Positions 15,145 to 23,318 of a stretch of 47,658 bases of DNA are shown here, piece after piece. Made by a program: the position numbers and the translations under genes. This DNA comes from a virus. The DNA lies in IMG/VR virus record IMGVR_UViG_3300031963_000251, positions 1 through 47,658 of that record; one strand, written 5' to 3'. Position 1 is the first letter of the stretch; every line of letters starts with the position of its first letter. The notes beneath the pieces are model-generated. The model was not told where the DNA came from. It saw nothing but the letters and a program-made list of their open reading frames with translations, and made no database searches.

Positions 15145-17919
15145 ATGATTAGTCAAGAAGAAATCAAATCCTTCTTAGAGGGTAATGACCCCGAAGAACA
15201 CATTGTTGCGATAGAATTCGATTACGCAACCGATTCCATTTATAAAATAAAAGAACCACCAGGACAAGGAAAGATTATCAAGAAAGATAATTTTACCGCA
15301 TTTGCTTGGGTCGGAGACCTTAAAGGGATAAATTTTTATCAATCATCAAAAGCACTACAAAAAGAGGCTATGTCCAAATACGGAATTATGATTGAGAAAC
15401 TTGAGACCAAAGGAAATAAAAGATTGGAAGATGGTCTTAAATTTATGGTTAAATCTTTAAAAGGTTACCGTTCACTCATACAATTCTTCAGAGATGGTGG
15501 GGCAGACCCTTGGGGAGAAAGAACAAAAGATTTAATAATGGTTCTACCTCCAGTAGAACAATATCTAATCCAAAAAGAAAAACGTTTATTTAAAGGATAT
15601 GAAGAATACAACGACATCACAAGGTTTGTATTTGACTTGGAGACGACCTCATTAGAACCAAAAGACGGTCGTATTTTTATGATTGGATTAAAAACAAATA
15701 AAGGATTTCAAAAAGTTATTGAATGTTCCGATGAAGAGCAAGAAAGAGCGGGACTTGTTGAGTTCTTTAGAATTATAGATGAGATAAAACCAACAATCAT
15801 TGGTGGTTATAACTCCGCAAATTTCGACTGGTATTGGATATTTGAAAGATGTAAGGCGTTACATTTGGATATTAAAAAGATATGTAGAACATTAAATCCG
15901 AACTACAATATTAAACAAAGTGAGAATTTACTTAAACTCGCCAATGAGGTTGAGAAATATAATCAGGTTGGAATGTGGGGTTATAATGTTATTGATATTT
16001 TACATTCGGTTAGAAGAGCTCAAGCTATTAACTCAAGTATTAAGTCAGCGGGTCTTAAATATATTACACAATATATTGAGGCAGAAGCACCTGACCGTGT
16101 TTATATTCCCCATGAAGATATTGGTGCAATGTATCGTGATAAGAATGAGTATTGGTTAAACATTACAAACGGAAAATATAAAAGAGCGGATAAACCTGAG
16201 TTCGATAATTTAGATACAAGATTTCCTGGAACATATATAAAAGTAACGGGGGATAATATTGTTGAGAGATATCTTGATGACGATTTGGAGGAAACCCTAT
16301 TAGTCGATGATGAATTTAATCAAGGGACATTCTTACTTGCGTCAATGGTACCAACAACTTACGAGAGAGTTTCTACTATGGGAACTGCGACTTTATGGAA
16401 GATGTTGATGTTAGCTTGGTCTTATAAATTCAAATTAGCAATTCCTAAAAAACAAGAAAAAGCGGACTTTGTAGGAGGATTATCAAGATTACTAAAAGTA
16501 GGATATTCAAAGTCAGTATTAAAACTAGATTATTCTTCACTATACCCATCTATTCAATTAGTTCATGACGTGTTCCCTGATTGTGATGTTACAGGAGCAA
16601 TGAAAGGAATGTTATCTTATTTCAGAAATACTCGTATTATGTATAAGAACTTAGCGGGGGAATGGTATGAGAAAGATAAGAAAAAATCATTATCTTATGA
16701 CCGTAAACAGTTACCTATTAAGATTTTCATTAACTCAATGTTCGGGGCTTTATCAGCACCACAAGTATTTGCTTGGGGAGATATGTTTATGGGAGAACAG
16801 ATTACTTGTACGGGAAGACAATATCTTAGAATGATGATTAAGTTCTTTATGAAAAAAGGTTATACTCCGCTAGTAATGGACACCGATGGGGTCAATTTTT
16901 CAAAACCTGATGGAGTGGAGAATAGAGTTTATATTGGTAAAGGTAATAATTGGAAAGTTAAAAAGGGTAAAGAGTATAAGGGTGATGATGCTGATGTTGC
17001 AGAATTTAACGATATGTTTATGAGAGGTGAGATGGCATTAGATACCGATGGAACTTGGCCTTCTTGTATTAATCTTGCTCGTAAAAACTACGCGGTTATG
17101 GACGCAAAAGGTAAAATCAAATTAACAGGTAATACAATTAAATCAAAAAAACTTCCACTATATATTGAAGACTTTTTAGATAAAGGAGTTAAATACTTGC
17201 TTGAGGGTAAAGGTCAGGAGTTTGTTGAGTGGTATTACGAATACCTATCCAAGATATACAATAAAGAAATCCCACTAATGAAAATCGCCCAAAGAGCGAA
17301 AGTAAAACTTAGTATGGATGATTATATCAAAAGGTCAAAACAAAAAACAAAGGCGGGTGGTGATATGTCGATGATGGCACATATGGAATTAGCAAGACAA
17401 CATAAGTTAAATGTTAATTTGGGTGACGTTATCTATTATGTAAATAACGGGACAAAGGCTTCAGAGGGGGATGTTCAGAAGATAACAAAAAAATTAACTA
17501 AGAAACAAATAACTGAACTTGAGGCAGCAGGTAAAAAAGTTCCTGAACCAACAAAAGAAATTCAAATTAATTGTTATATGTTAGATGCCAAAACATTAGA
17601 AAATAATCCAGGTATGACAGGTGATTATAATGTTGCAAGAGCGGTAACAACATTTAATAAAAGGATTGAGCCATTACTTGTGGTATTTAAAGATGAAGTT
17701 AGAGATAGTTTACTTGTTGACAAACCTGAAGATAGAGGGTTATTTACAAAAGACCAATGTGAATTAATTAATGGACACCCATTTGAACCTGAAGACCAAG
17801 ATTCTTTAGAAGAAGTTTTAAAATTATCTGAAGGGGAAGTTAAGTATTGGGAGAAAAGAGGTATTGACCCTAACTATATGTATGAATTGGCTGATGAAGG
17901 GTGGGAAGAATACATTTAA
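15145..17919 (+). CDS. Family B DNA polymerase (T4 gp43-like) with 3'-5' exonuclease
   Basis: 924 residues, close to the 898 of T4 gp43. Exonuclease motifs: Exo I VFDLETT (D164, E166), Exo II GGYNSANFDWYW (D228), Exo III YLDDD (Y376, D380). Polymerase motifs: A LDYSSLYPSIQ (D462), B KIFINSMFG (K526, N530, G534; Phe replaces the usual Tyr), C MDTDGV (D579, D581). The C-terminal region is basic then acidic, as in T4 where the end contacts the sliding clamp. All catalytic residues are present, so it should be an active replicative polymerase. It is a single-gene unit with its own host-type promoter, and its stop overlaps the convergent minus-strand gene by 4 bases without any terminator. Confidence 0.97.
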   Translation: MISQEEIKSFLEGNDPEEHIVAIEFDYATDSIYKIKEPPGQGKIIKKDNFTAFAWVGDLKGINFYQSSKALQKEAMSKYGIMIEKLETKGNKRLEDGLKFMVKSLKGYRSLIQFFRDGGADPWGERTKDLIMVLPPVEQYLIQKEKRLFKGYEEYNDITRFVFDLETTSLEPKDGRIFMIGLKTNKGFQKVIECSDEEQERAGLVEFFRIIDEIKPTIIGGYNSANFDWYWIFERCKALHLDIKKICRTLNPNYNIKQSENLLKLANEVEKYNQVGMWGYNVIDILHSVRRAQAINSSIKSAGLKYITQYIEAEAPDRVYIPHEDIGAMYRDKNEYWLNITNGKYKRADKPEFDNLDTRFPGTYIKVTGDNIVERYLDDDLEETLLVDDEFNQGTFLLASMVPTTYERVSTMGTATLWKMLMLAWSYKFKLAIPKKQEKADFVGGLSRLLKVGYSKSVLKLDYSSLYPSIQLVHDVFPDCDVTGAMKGMLSYFRNTRIMYKNLAGEWYEKDKKKSLSYDRKQLPIKIFINSMFGALSAPQVFAWGDMFMGEQITCTGRQYLRMMIKFFMKKGYTPLVMDTDGVNFSKPDGVENRVYIGKGNNWKVKKGKEYKGDDADVAEFNDMFMRGEMALDTDGTWPSCINLARKNYAVMDAKGKIKLTGNTIKSKKLPLYIEDFLDKGVKYLLEGKGQEFVEWYYEYLSKIYNKEIPLMKIAQRAKVKLSMDDYIKRSKQKTKAGGDMSMMAHMELARQHKLNVNLGDVIYYVNNGTKASEGDVQKITKKLTKKQITELEAAGKKVPEPTKEIQINCYMLDAKTLENNPGMTGDYNVARAVTTFNKRIEPLLVVFKDEVRDSLLVDKPEDRGLFTKDQCELINGHPFEPEDQDSLEEVLKLSEGEVKYWEKRGIDPNYMYELADEGWEEYI

Positions 17920-18299
17920 TCCAACTTAATACCATCGGACGAAATTATATACCAGTTGTTTTCAATTAAAACCATCTCAACACAAGCACCCTTACTTATA
18001 TTAAGTTCATCATAGTACTCATCTATCTTTCCGATAGATGGGGTTATGGTAACGTTTGTTAATACTTTAATAATAAGGTGGTCGGATTTAGAATTGTCTA
18101 AAACTAAATTACAATGTTCGGCATTTTTGATTAAAATTAAATCTTCACCATTTGTTTTATACGAAGATTCGGTTACGACTTTTTTTAAAAACTCAGGCAC
18201 TAACGGAATAAGTTTCTCAAAATATTCAATCTCTTTATGTTGTTTAATATTATAGGTTTTATCACCAATTTTTTTCCTAACCAATGTCGATTTTATCAT
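17916..18299 (-). CDS. Small structural protein resembling a fibre C-terminal domain
   Basis: 127 residues. The second half, CNLVLDNSKSDHLIIKVLTN then TPSIGKIDEYYDELNISKGA and VEMVLIENNWYIISSDG, follows the pattern of beta-rich tip domains ending many phage fibre and neck proteins, where strands are closed by W-Y-x-x-x-S-x-D-G. The N-terminal half is helical and charged. The start codon overlaps the stop of the preceding neck-like gene (4-base ATGA), so it is translated with it. Probably a neck or tail accessory; no precise function is recognised. It converges with the polymerase gene, sharing 4 bases. Confidence 0.6.
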   Translation of the reverse strand: MIKSTLVRKKIGDKTYNIKQHKEIEYFEKLIPLVPEFLKKVVTESSYKTNGEDLILIKNAEHCNLVLDNSKSDHLIIKVLTNVTITPSIGKIDEYYDELNISKGACVEMVLIENNWYIISSDGIKLD

Positions 18300-19417
18300 A
18301 TTACATAAATTTGTCTTGGCATTGCGGTAAATTTCTTTTGTTTGTTTAAGTTTTCCGCAAGTAACGCCTCACGCTCCATTACTTTTTCAGGTCTTAATCT
18401 TGTTAATCTACCCTCAGCACCTGTTAATTCCTCAATTAATTTAGTTTTTTCGTCTTTTGACTCAGTCGCTAAAGATTGGTAATCCATTGTTAATTCAGAA
18501 TCAGGAGTTTTTAAATTACCGCTATATTTTCCTCTTACCTTTGATAAGGTTTCTTTACAATATGCAATAAACCATCTTCTAACCCATTGTTGTGCTGGGT
18601 TATTAAGGTCTGCCCAACTAATCTTTTCAAACGGAACATCAGAAGGTAATCTAATAATATCAGGATTGTCCTTCAAACATTTATCTCTATCAGGACCATC
18701 AACCTCATAATACCAATACCAAACCTTACCTCTCATTAATGTAGAATTTCCAAAATCAAATTTACCACCTGGTACATTCATAAGGTGAATTGCCTTCTTT
18801 CCTTCAGGAAGTGCGGTAACTCTATATGTTAATTCTCCCGCAATAATTCTTCTTTGTATATTAATCTCTTGCATTCTTAATAACATATCAAAGGCAGGCA
18901 TCATAAAATATGAGCCCGAATAACCAAACTGAGAATAACCAGCGGGTCCTCCCAAACCAACACCACCTAATGCTCCAAATGTCCAAGGGTCAAATAATAA
19001 ATTATTTAACTCAGCCGGAGTAAACCATAATAATTCATTTAATTCTCTACCGGCAGGAATTTCGTACATTTGTTGTCCTTTAACTAATTGTATGTAATCT
19101 TTTTTAAGAACAGAATCTCCTCCCGCTTGCAATCCAACAATTTTCGAATACGCGTAAGTATATCTTTGTTCGTAATCTAAACTTTTTGTGGTAAATGCTT
19201 TAGATAAAGATTGAGTATCTAAATTTAAATTATAAAGTGATGTCCATTGAGATTCAATTAACCAATCTTGGACATATTGCGAATAATCGTCTATTGAGAA
19301 TTCTAATAGAGTGTCCATTTGTTCATCCTCTAATTCAATAGACCTTAAAGGAGCACCTAATAAGTGTCTAACTTTACGATATAAATCGCTTCTTTCTGGT
19401 TCTGCAATGATTGACAT
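18296..19417 (-). CDS. Putative neck/head-tail connector protein
   Basis: 373 residues. The N-terminus, DLYRKVRHLLGAPLRSIELE followed by DEQMDTLLEFSIDDYSQYV, is a helical connector-type signature (a VR..LG.P...IEL.DEQ.. pattern shared with head-tail connector proteins). Later features are QLVKGQQMYEIPAGRELNEL, a Gly/aromatic-rich loop (FGALGGVGLGGPAGYSQFGY), and AQQWVRRWFIAYCKETLSKV, a segment found in conserved neck proteins of T4-like viruses of aquatic bacteria. I would compare it first with gp13. It lies on the opposite strand from the rest of the tail genes but has the same TATTTATA box 16 bases upstream. Identity as gp13-like is inferred. Confidence 0.6.
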   Translation of the reverse strand: MSIIAEPERSDLYRKVRHLLGAPLRSIELEDEQMDTLLEFSIDDYSQYVQDWLIESQWTSLYNLNLDTQSLSKAFTTKSLDYEQRYTYAYSKIVGLQAGGDSVLKKDYIQLVKGQQMYEIPAGRELNELLWFTPAELNNLLFDPWTFGALGGVGLGGPAGYSQFGYSGSYFMMPAFDMLLRMQEINIQRRIIAGELTYRVTALPEGKKAIHLMNVPGGKFDFGNSTLMRGKVWYWYYEVDGPDRDKCLKDNPDIIRLPSDVPFEKISWADLNNPAQQWVRRWFIAYCKETLSKVRGKYSGNLKTPDSELTMDYQSLATESKDEKTKLIEELTGAEGRLTRLRPEKVMEREALLAENLNKQKKFTAMPRQIYVI

Positions 19418-19423
19418 AATTGT

Positions 19424-19441
19424 GTTCTTTATATATAAATA
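19424..19441 (-). promoter_or_regulatory. Putative late promoter (TATTTATA box), minus strand
   Basis: On the minus strand TATTTATATATAAAGAAC ends 6 bases before the ATG at 19417; the box itself ends 16 bases away, within the spacing seen on the plus strand. Confidence 0.55.
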
Positions 19442-20962
19442 TCAATCTATCTTAAAAACTAAATCACTCTTATTTAAGACAAAATTTCCTTCAACAATTT
19501 CGGTATTTGAATTATCAAACACATATATTTTTTTTCTATTTGTGAATATTAACCAATCTGTTTCATATTCCTTAACTCCACCAGTTTCGATAAAATTAAC
19601 TTTATCCCCGTCAAGTTTAATATCTTTAAAAGGTTTAACTTGAGCGGTCTTTTTACTTCCATTATAAATAATTTCACAATCAACTCCTTGTAATGTATCA
19701 CTAAGATTACCAATACTAGCAATCTTTTTAACATTATCGTTACCAAGTCTTTCTTTTAATTTTTTAACAACATAGTCTTCGTTAGTATCACCAAAACCAC
19801 CTGTCTTTTTAACGGTATCCATTAACGATTTAAATGTTGATGATTCGGGATTAAAGATTCTATTTTTAAAATAAGTTATTGCGTTTAATAATCTTGTAAG
19901 TTGTTCATCATTGTTTTCAACATTAAAGGTTATTGGTCTTTTCTTCATTGTGAAAAGAACTTTATTTATGTCGTTAACTAAGATACAAAAACAGGTATAA
20001 TTTGTATTAACTCTATTAAATATTGAACGACCGGGTTCTCCCATAAAATCGTATAAACCTCTTAATGTCCCTGGAGCATATTCATTTCTTTTATAATAGT
20101 TGTCAGGAAACACCTCAGACAAAGTTTTCTCAATCCATTCGTTAAAATCTTTCTTAATATTTGGGTACTTGTTAAATAACTCTCTATAAAAAGAGTTTTC
20201 TCTTGTACTACATTTTTCATCCACCGATTCCGACAAAATAATTCTTCTAAAATAATTTTCGTTTAATGTTGTTTTGGTTTTCATTTCATACATTTTGTTA
20301 ACAAATTCCCAATTAACAAAATCCCAAAAACCTTTTATATATTCATCCCTTTTATTTTGGTATTTTAAATAATAAGCATGTTCCCATAAATCTAAACCTA
20401 GTAAAGGATAACCACCTCTTTTAATAACATTCATTAGTGGGTTGTCTTGATTAGGAGTTGACATAATTTTTAATCTTCCCTTTTTGGTTAAAACAAGCCA
20501 CACCCATCCTGAACCAAATCTTTTTTGTGCAACATCTTCAAACCTTGTTTTAAAGTTTTTAAACGATTCAAAATGTTTATTTATTTTATCAAGTAGTTTA
20601 TCGGAAGGGTTTTGTTTTTTTGGGGATAACATCTTCCAAAATAAAGCGTGGTTAAAAGCTCCTCCCGCATTATTTCTAATAACTTTTGGAAATCTACTTA
20701 TTGATTTTACAATTTGTTCAAGTTCTAAATCACCATAGTCTTTTTTGGATAAAGCGTCATTCAATTTCTTAACATATCCTTTATAATGTTTGTTATAATG
20801 AATATCCATTGTTTCAGAATCAATGAATTGTTTTAAAGAAGAATAAGAATAAGGTAATTTTTCAATACCGATTTTTTTCATTTCGGTTAATAAGAAATTC
20901 TTACTTTCTGACTTTTGAATTTGTTCTAATAAAACTGATGTCTTTTCTAATATACTTTTCAC
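19442..20962 (-). CDS. Fe/Mn superoxide dismutase fused to a PD-(D/E)xK-like nuclease domain
   Basis: 506 residues, GTG start chosen because an in-frame TAA lies three codons upstream and a TATTTATT box ends 15 bases before it. Residues about 32-228 are an Fe/Mn superoxide dismutase: ligands H55 (DIHYNKHYKGYV), H105 (NNAGGAFNHALFW), D191 and H195 (LGLDLWEHAYYLKYQNKR), plus FGSGWVWLV and GFWDFVNWEFV. Residues about 385-480 look like a restriction-endonuclease fold: GDTNEDYVVKKLKERLG (E395), LQGVDCEI (D428), KTAQVKPF (Q441-x-K443), the QxK variant seen in Mrr-type nucleases. The link region 234-245 (NENYFRRIILSE) and the N-terminus (FLLTE) resemble processed phage head-targeting peptides. Each domain is clear to fair; the joint function is unknown. 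Confidence 0.85.
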   Translation of the reverse strand: MKSILEKTSVLLEQIQKSESKNFLLTEMKKIGIEKLPYSYSSLKQFIDSETMDIHYNKHYKGYVKKLNDALSKKDYGDLELEQIVKSISRFPKVIRNNAGGAFNHALFWKMLSPKKQNPSDKLLDKINKHFESFKNFKTRFEDVAQKRFGSGWVWLVLTKKGRLKIMSTPNQDNPLMNVIKRGGYPLLGLDLWEHAYYLKYQNKRDEYIKGFWDFVNWEFVNKMYEMKTKTTLNENYFRRIILSESVDEKCSTRENSFYRELFNKYPNIKKDFNEWIEKTLSEVFPDNYYKRNEYAPGTLRGLYDFMGEPGRSIFNRVNTNYTCFCILVNDINKVLFTMKKRPITFNVENNDEQLTRLLNAITYFKNRIFNPESSTFKSLMDTVKKTGGFGDTNEDYVVKKLKERLGNDNVKKIASIGNLSDTLQGVDCEIIYNGSKKTAQVKPFKDIKLDGDKVNFIETGGVKEYETDWLIFTNRKKIYVFDNSNTEIVEGNFVLNKSDLVFKID

Positions 20963-20970
20963 AAATATTT

Positions 20971-20985
20971 ATTTTATAATAAATA
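20971..20985 (-). promoter_or_regulatory. Putative late promoter (TATTTATT box), minus strand
   Basis: On the minus strand TATTTATTATAAAAT; the box ends 15 bases before the GTG at 20962. It overlaps the very end of the upstream helicase gene by its first base or lies directly beside it, giving the SOD gene its own promoter. Confidence 0.5.
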
Positions 20986-22749
20986 TTATGTTATTGAATT
21001 AATTTTATTCATAATCTGTTCTACGATATCACCTTTATCTAAATTGTCACCCATTACAGTTTCAATTACAGATTTCTTTGAGTTTACAATATCATATATT
21101 GACCCCTCAATAGTATTTTCAAATATTGGGTAATAAACAAGGACATTATTTTTTTGACCATATCTATACGCTCTATCTTCGGCTTGAGATAAATCACCAG
21201 GAACAAATGATAGGTCATTAATGATTACCGATTCCGCCGCGGTTAATGTTAACCCAACTCCTGCCGCCTTAACGTTACCAACAAATACTTTTATTTTATC
21301 GTTTTCTTGGAATTGGTCAACCGCATATTGTCTTTGTGGTTTAGAAGAACTTCCGTCTAATCTTACCGCTTGTTTACCAAAGTGGTCGGCAATACGATTT
21401 AAAGTATCTGTAAAGTTTGTGAATATGATAACTTTCTTTTCTTGGTCAATTATGTTTTGAGCAAGTTCAATAGTATGTTCTATTTTTTCTTCAGCAATTA
21501 CTTGTCTTACTTTCATAAGTTTTGTAAACTGAATTGTTAGCGATTTTGATTCCTCACCCTTTGTTCTATACCAATCAAAGTATTCTCCCATTAACCCTTC
21601 ATATAATTTAGACCTCAACCTTAAATAAACGGGGGTAATAATCTTTTCAGGTAAATCCAATACTTCCGTTTTCAATCTTCTTAATACTTGTTTTGAAGTT
21701 CTATCTCTTAGTTCTTCTAAGTTAGACGCTCCTGATACATTCCAAATCTTTCTGTTACCGGCTTTAAATTGATACCCTTGACAATATCTGATAGCGTAAG
21801 CCATCCAATTCTGAGCAACAGGACTTTCAATTAGTTGAAGTAAATTGAAATAATTCATTGGTCTGTTTGTCATTGGTGTTCCTGTTAATAACCAAAGAGT
21901 ATCGGCTTTTTTAGAAAAATGATTTACGAGTTTTGTTCTTTGAGCTTGGCCATTTTGAATGTAATGAGCCTCATCAATTATAATAAGTTCAGGTTTAAAC
22001 TTACCAATAAATGAATTATCTTTATCTTTTAAATCATAAAAGTTTTTAAGGATATCGTAATTAGTAATTACAAAATCGTGTTCTAATGAAAAGTTTTTAC
22101 CCTCACAAATAAAAATACTTCTGTCCGTATAGTTTCTAATCTCCCTTTCCCAATTAATCTTTAAAGATGCGGGACAGATAATTAAGACTTTTTTAGCATT
22201 TGTTTCTAAAGCGGCGATAGTCGCTGAGGTAGTTTTACCAACACCCATATCATCCGCCAATATAAATCTTTTAGAACCAACCAATTTTTCTATCGCCTCT
22301 TTTTGATGATTTAAGGGTGGTCTATGAGAATATTTAAAGTAGTCAATTTCGACCACTTTAGTTGTGTGAGTTTTTAGTAAGGCTCCTTTGGGTAACCAAA
22401 AATCGTGTATTGTTTCACCCGAAAAAACTTTACCCCAAATATGATAGGATTTTTCTTTTTCTGATAATAACTTCTCAACCCAAACTTCAGTTGGTATTTC
22501 AGTATATAATTTCTCATCGGCAATTTTCTTTGCGAAGTATGGGTCTAAATCGACCCACTTCTTAGCAACCCTTGGTGTTTTGTTGTGATTGTTAATTATA
22601 TATTCTGATTGTGAACGAGTGGGATAAAACTTTTTGTTAGTATCTTTTTGGTGTTTTAATTTTAATATAAAATTATTTGCACCATCATATGAATCCAATA
22701 AAGATAATGCGGTGTGTTCGATAAGATTATTTGTCAGACCTGAAGTCAC
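20986..22749 (-). CDS. SNF2-family DNA helicase/translocase
   Basis: 587 residues, GTG start (an in-frame TAA lies three codons upstream and no nearby ATG exists). Superfamily 2 motifs: I ADDMGVGKT (G169-T173), Ia IICPASLKINW, II IIIDEAH (D259-H262), III LLTGTP (288-292), V GVGLTLTAA and VI QAEDRAYRYGQ, with VIIFTNFTDTL at the start of the second RecA-like lobe. The QAEDRAYRYGQ box and arrangement are of the SNF2/HepA/SMARCAL1 type rather than UvsW. Residues 1-140 form an extra N-terminal domain of unknown role. It likely remodels forks or protein-DNA complexes during replication or recombination. It is the most upstream gene of the minus block, divergent from the neck gene at 22799. Confidence 0.92.
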   Translation of the reverse strand: MTSGLTNNLIEHTALSLLDSYDGANNFILKLKHQKDTNKKFYPTRSQSEYIINNHNKTPRVAKKWVDLDPYFAKKIADEKLYTEIPTEVWVEKLLSEKEKSYHIWGKVFSGETIHDFWLPKGALLKTHTTKVVEIDYFKYSHRPPLNHQKEAIEKLVGSKRFILADDMGVGKTTSATIAALETNAKKVLIICPASLKINWEREIRNYTDRSIFICEGKNFSLEHDFVITNYDILKNFYDLKDKDNSFIGKFKPELIIIDEAHYIQNGQAQRTKLVNHFSKKADTLWLLTGTPMTNRPMNYFNLLQLIESPVAQNWMAYAIRYCQGYQFKAGNRKIWNVSGASNLEELRDRTSKQVLRRLKTEVLDLPEKIITPVYLRLRSKLYEGLMGEYFDWYRTKGEESKSLTIQFTKLMKVRQVIAEEKIEHTIELAQNIIDQEKKVIIFTNFTDTLNRIADHFGKQAVRLDGSSSKPQRQYAVDQFQENDKIKVFVGNVKAAGVGLTLTAAESVIINDLSFVPGDLSQAEDRAYRYGQKNNVLVYYPIFENTIEGSIYDIVNSKKSVIETVMGDNLDKGDIVEQIMNKINSIT

Positions 22750-22787
22750 AATATTTTAATAAACTTAATTAAAACAATAATAAGAAG

Positions 22788-22799
22788 TATTTATAAATA
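22788..22799. promoter_or_regulatory. Palindromic TATTTATAAATA box in divergent promoter region
   Basis: A perfect 12-base palindrome lies between the helicase gene (-) and the gene at 22799 (+). On the plus strand only 3 bases separate the 8-base box from the ATG, so a promoter here would give a leaderless message; on the minus strand 42 bases separate it from the GTG. Confidence 0.5.
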
Positions 22800-23314
22800 T
22801 GTCAAATAATAAAATTCCAATAACGAGATTGGGCAAATTTTTTGGTCGAGAAGATTTCGATTTAGACTTATCAATGGGGGAAGAGTGGTTACACGGGGAT
22901 ATGAATTTTACTTTGGTATTATACAGAGTAGATAGAATGAAGACAAAAACCGATGATGTGTATGGTGAGACCGTAGAAGATGGTATTAAGTTTTTACCAC
23001 CTGTTGAGTTTAAAGGTTATGTTCAAATTATGTCACCCGAAAACAAAAATCTTGGTAATAGCAAAATAAATCAATTTGAACCAGGTAATTTAAAAGTTTC
23101 TGTTTATCAAAAACATTTGGATGAATTGGGTATCGACATTAATTTTGGAGATTATATTGGATATTATGAAACTGAGAGTAGGGTTAGATATTATACCGTA
23201 AATAACGATGGTAGAGTTGTGTCTGACAATAAACATAATTACGCGGGAACAAGACCTTATTATAGAACAATAATGGCTTCTGCGGTTGTTAATAACGAAT
23301 TTAGAGGATTATAA
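22799..23314 (+). CDS. Putative neck/head-closure protein (gp14-like)
   Basis: 171 residues. Segments: FFGREDFDLDLSMGEEWLHG near the start, TLVLYRVDRMKTKTDDVYGE, then FLPPVEFKGYVQI, FEPGNLKVSVYQKHLDELGI and NFGDYIGYYETESRVRYYTV. This order (FGE/FGRED, a YG element, then LxVSV...GD.I.Y.....xYyV) parallels the neck protein gp14 of T4-like phages, though shorter than T4's 256 residues. The location, two genes before the tail sheath and followed by a gp15-like gene, matches T4 order 13-14-15-18-19. Homology is judged by eye, so the assignment is tentative; membership in the connector region is likely. Confidence 0.55.
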   Translation: MSNNKIPITRLGKFFGREDFDLDLSMGEEWLHGDMNFTLVLYRVDRMKTKTDDVYGETVEDGIKFLPPVEFKGYVQIMSPENKNLGNSKINQFEPGNLKVSVYQKHLDELGIDINFGDYIGYYETESRVRYYTVNNDGRVVSDNKHNYAGTRPYYRTIMASAVVNNEFRGL

Positions 23315-23318
23315 AATA

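Noticed and set aside
19411-19441. TTGACA-N17-TATAAA on the plus strand as a possible promoter
   Set aside because: It points into the SOD-nuclease gene in antisense with no plus-strand gene downstream; the AT-rich part is the minus-strand TATTTATA box of the neck-like gene. An antisense role cannot be excluded.
23286-23318. TTG at 23286 as the start of the gp15-like gene
   Set aside because: It overlaps the preceding gene by 29 bases, whereas an ATG at 23319 lies 4 bases after that gene's stop.
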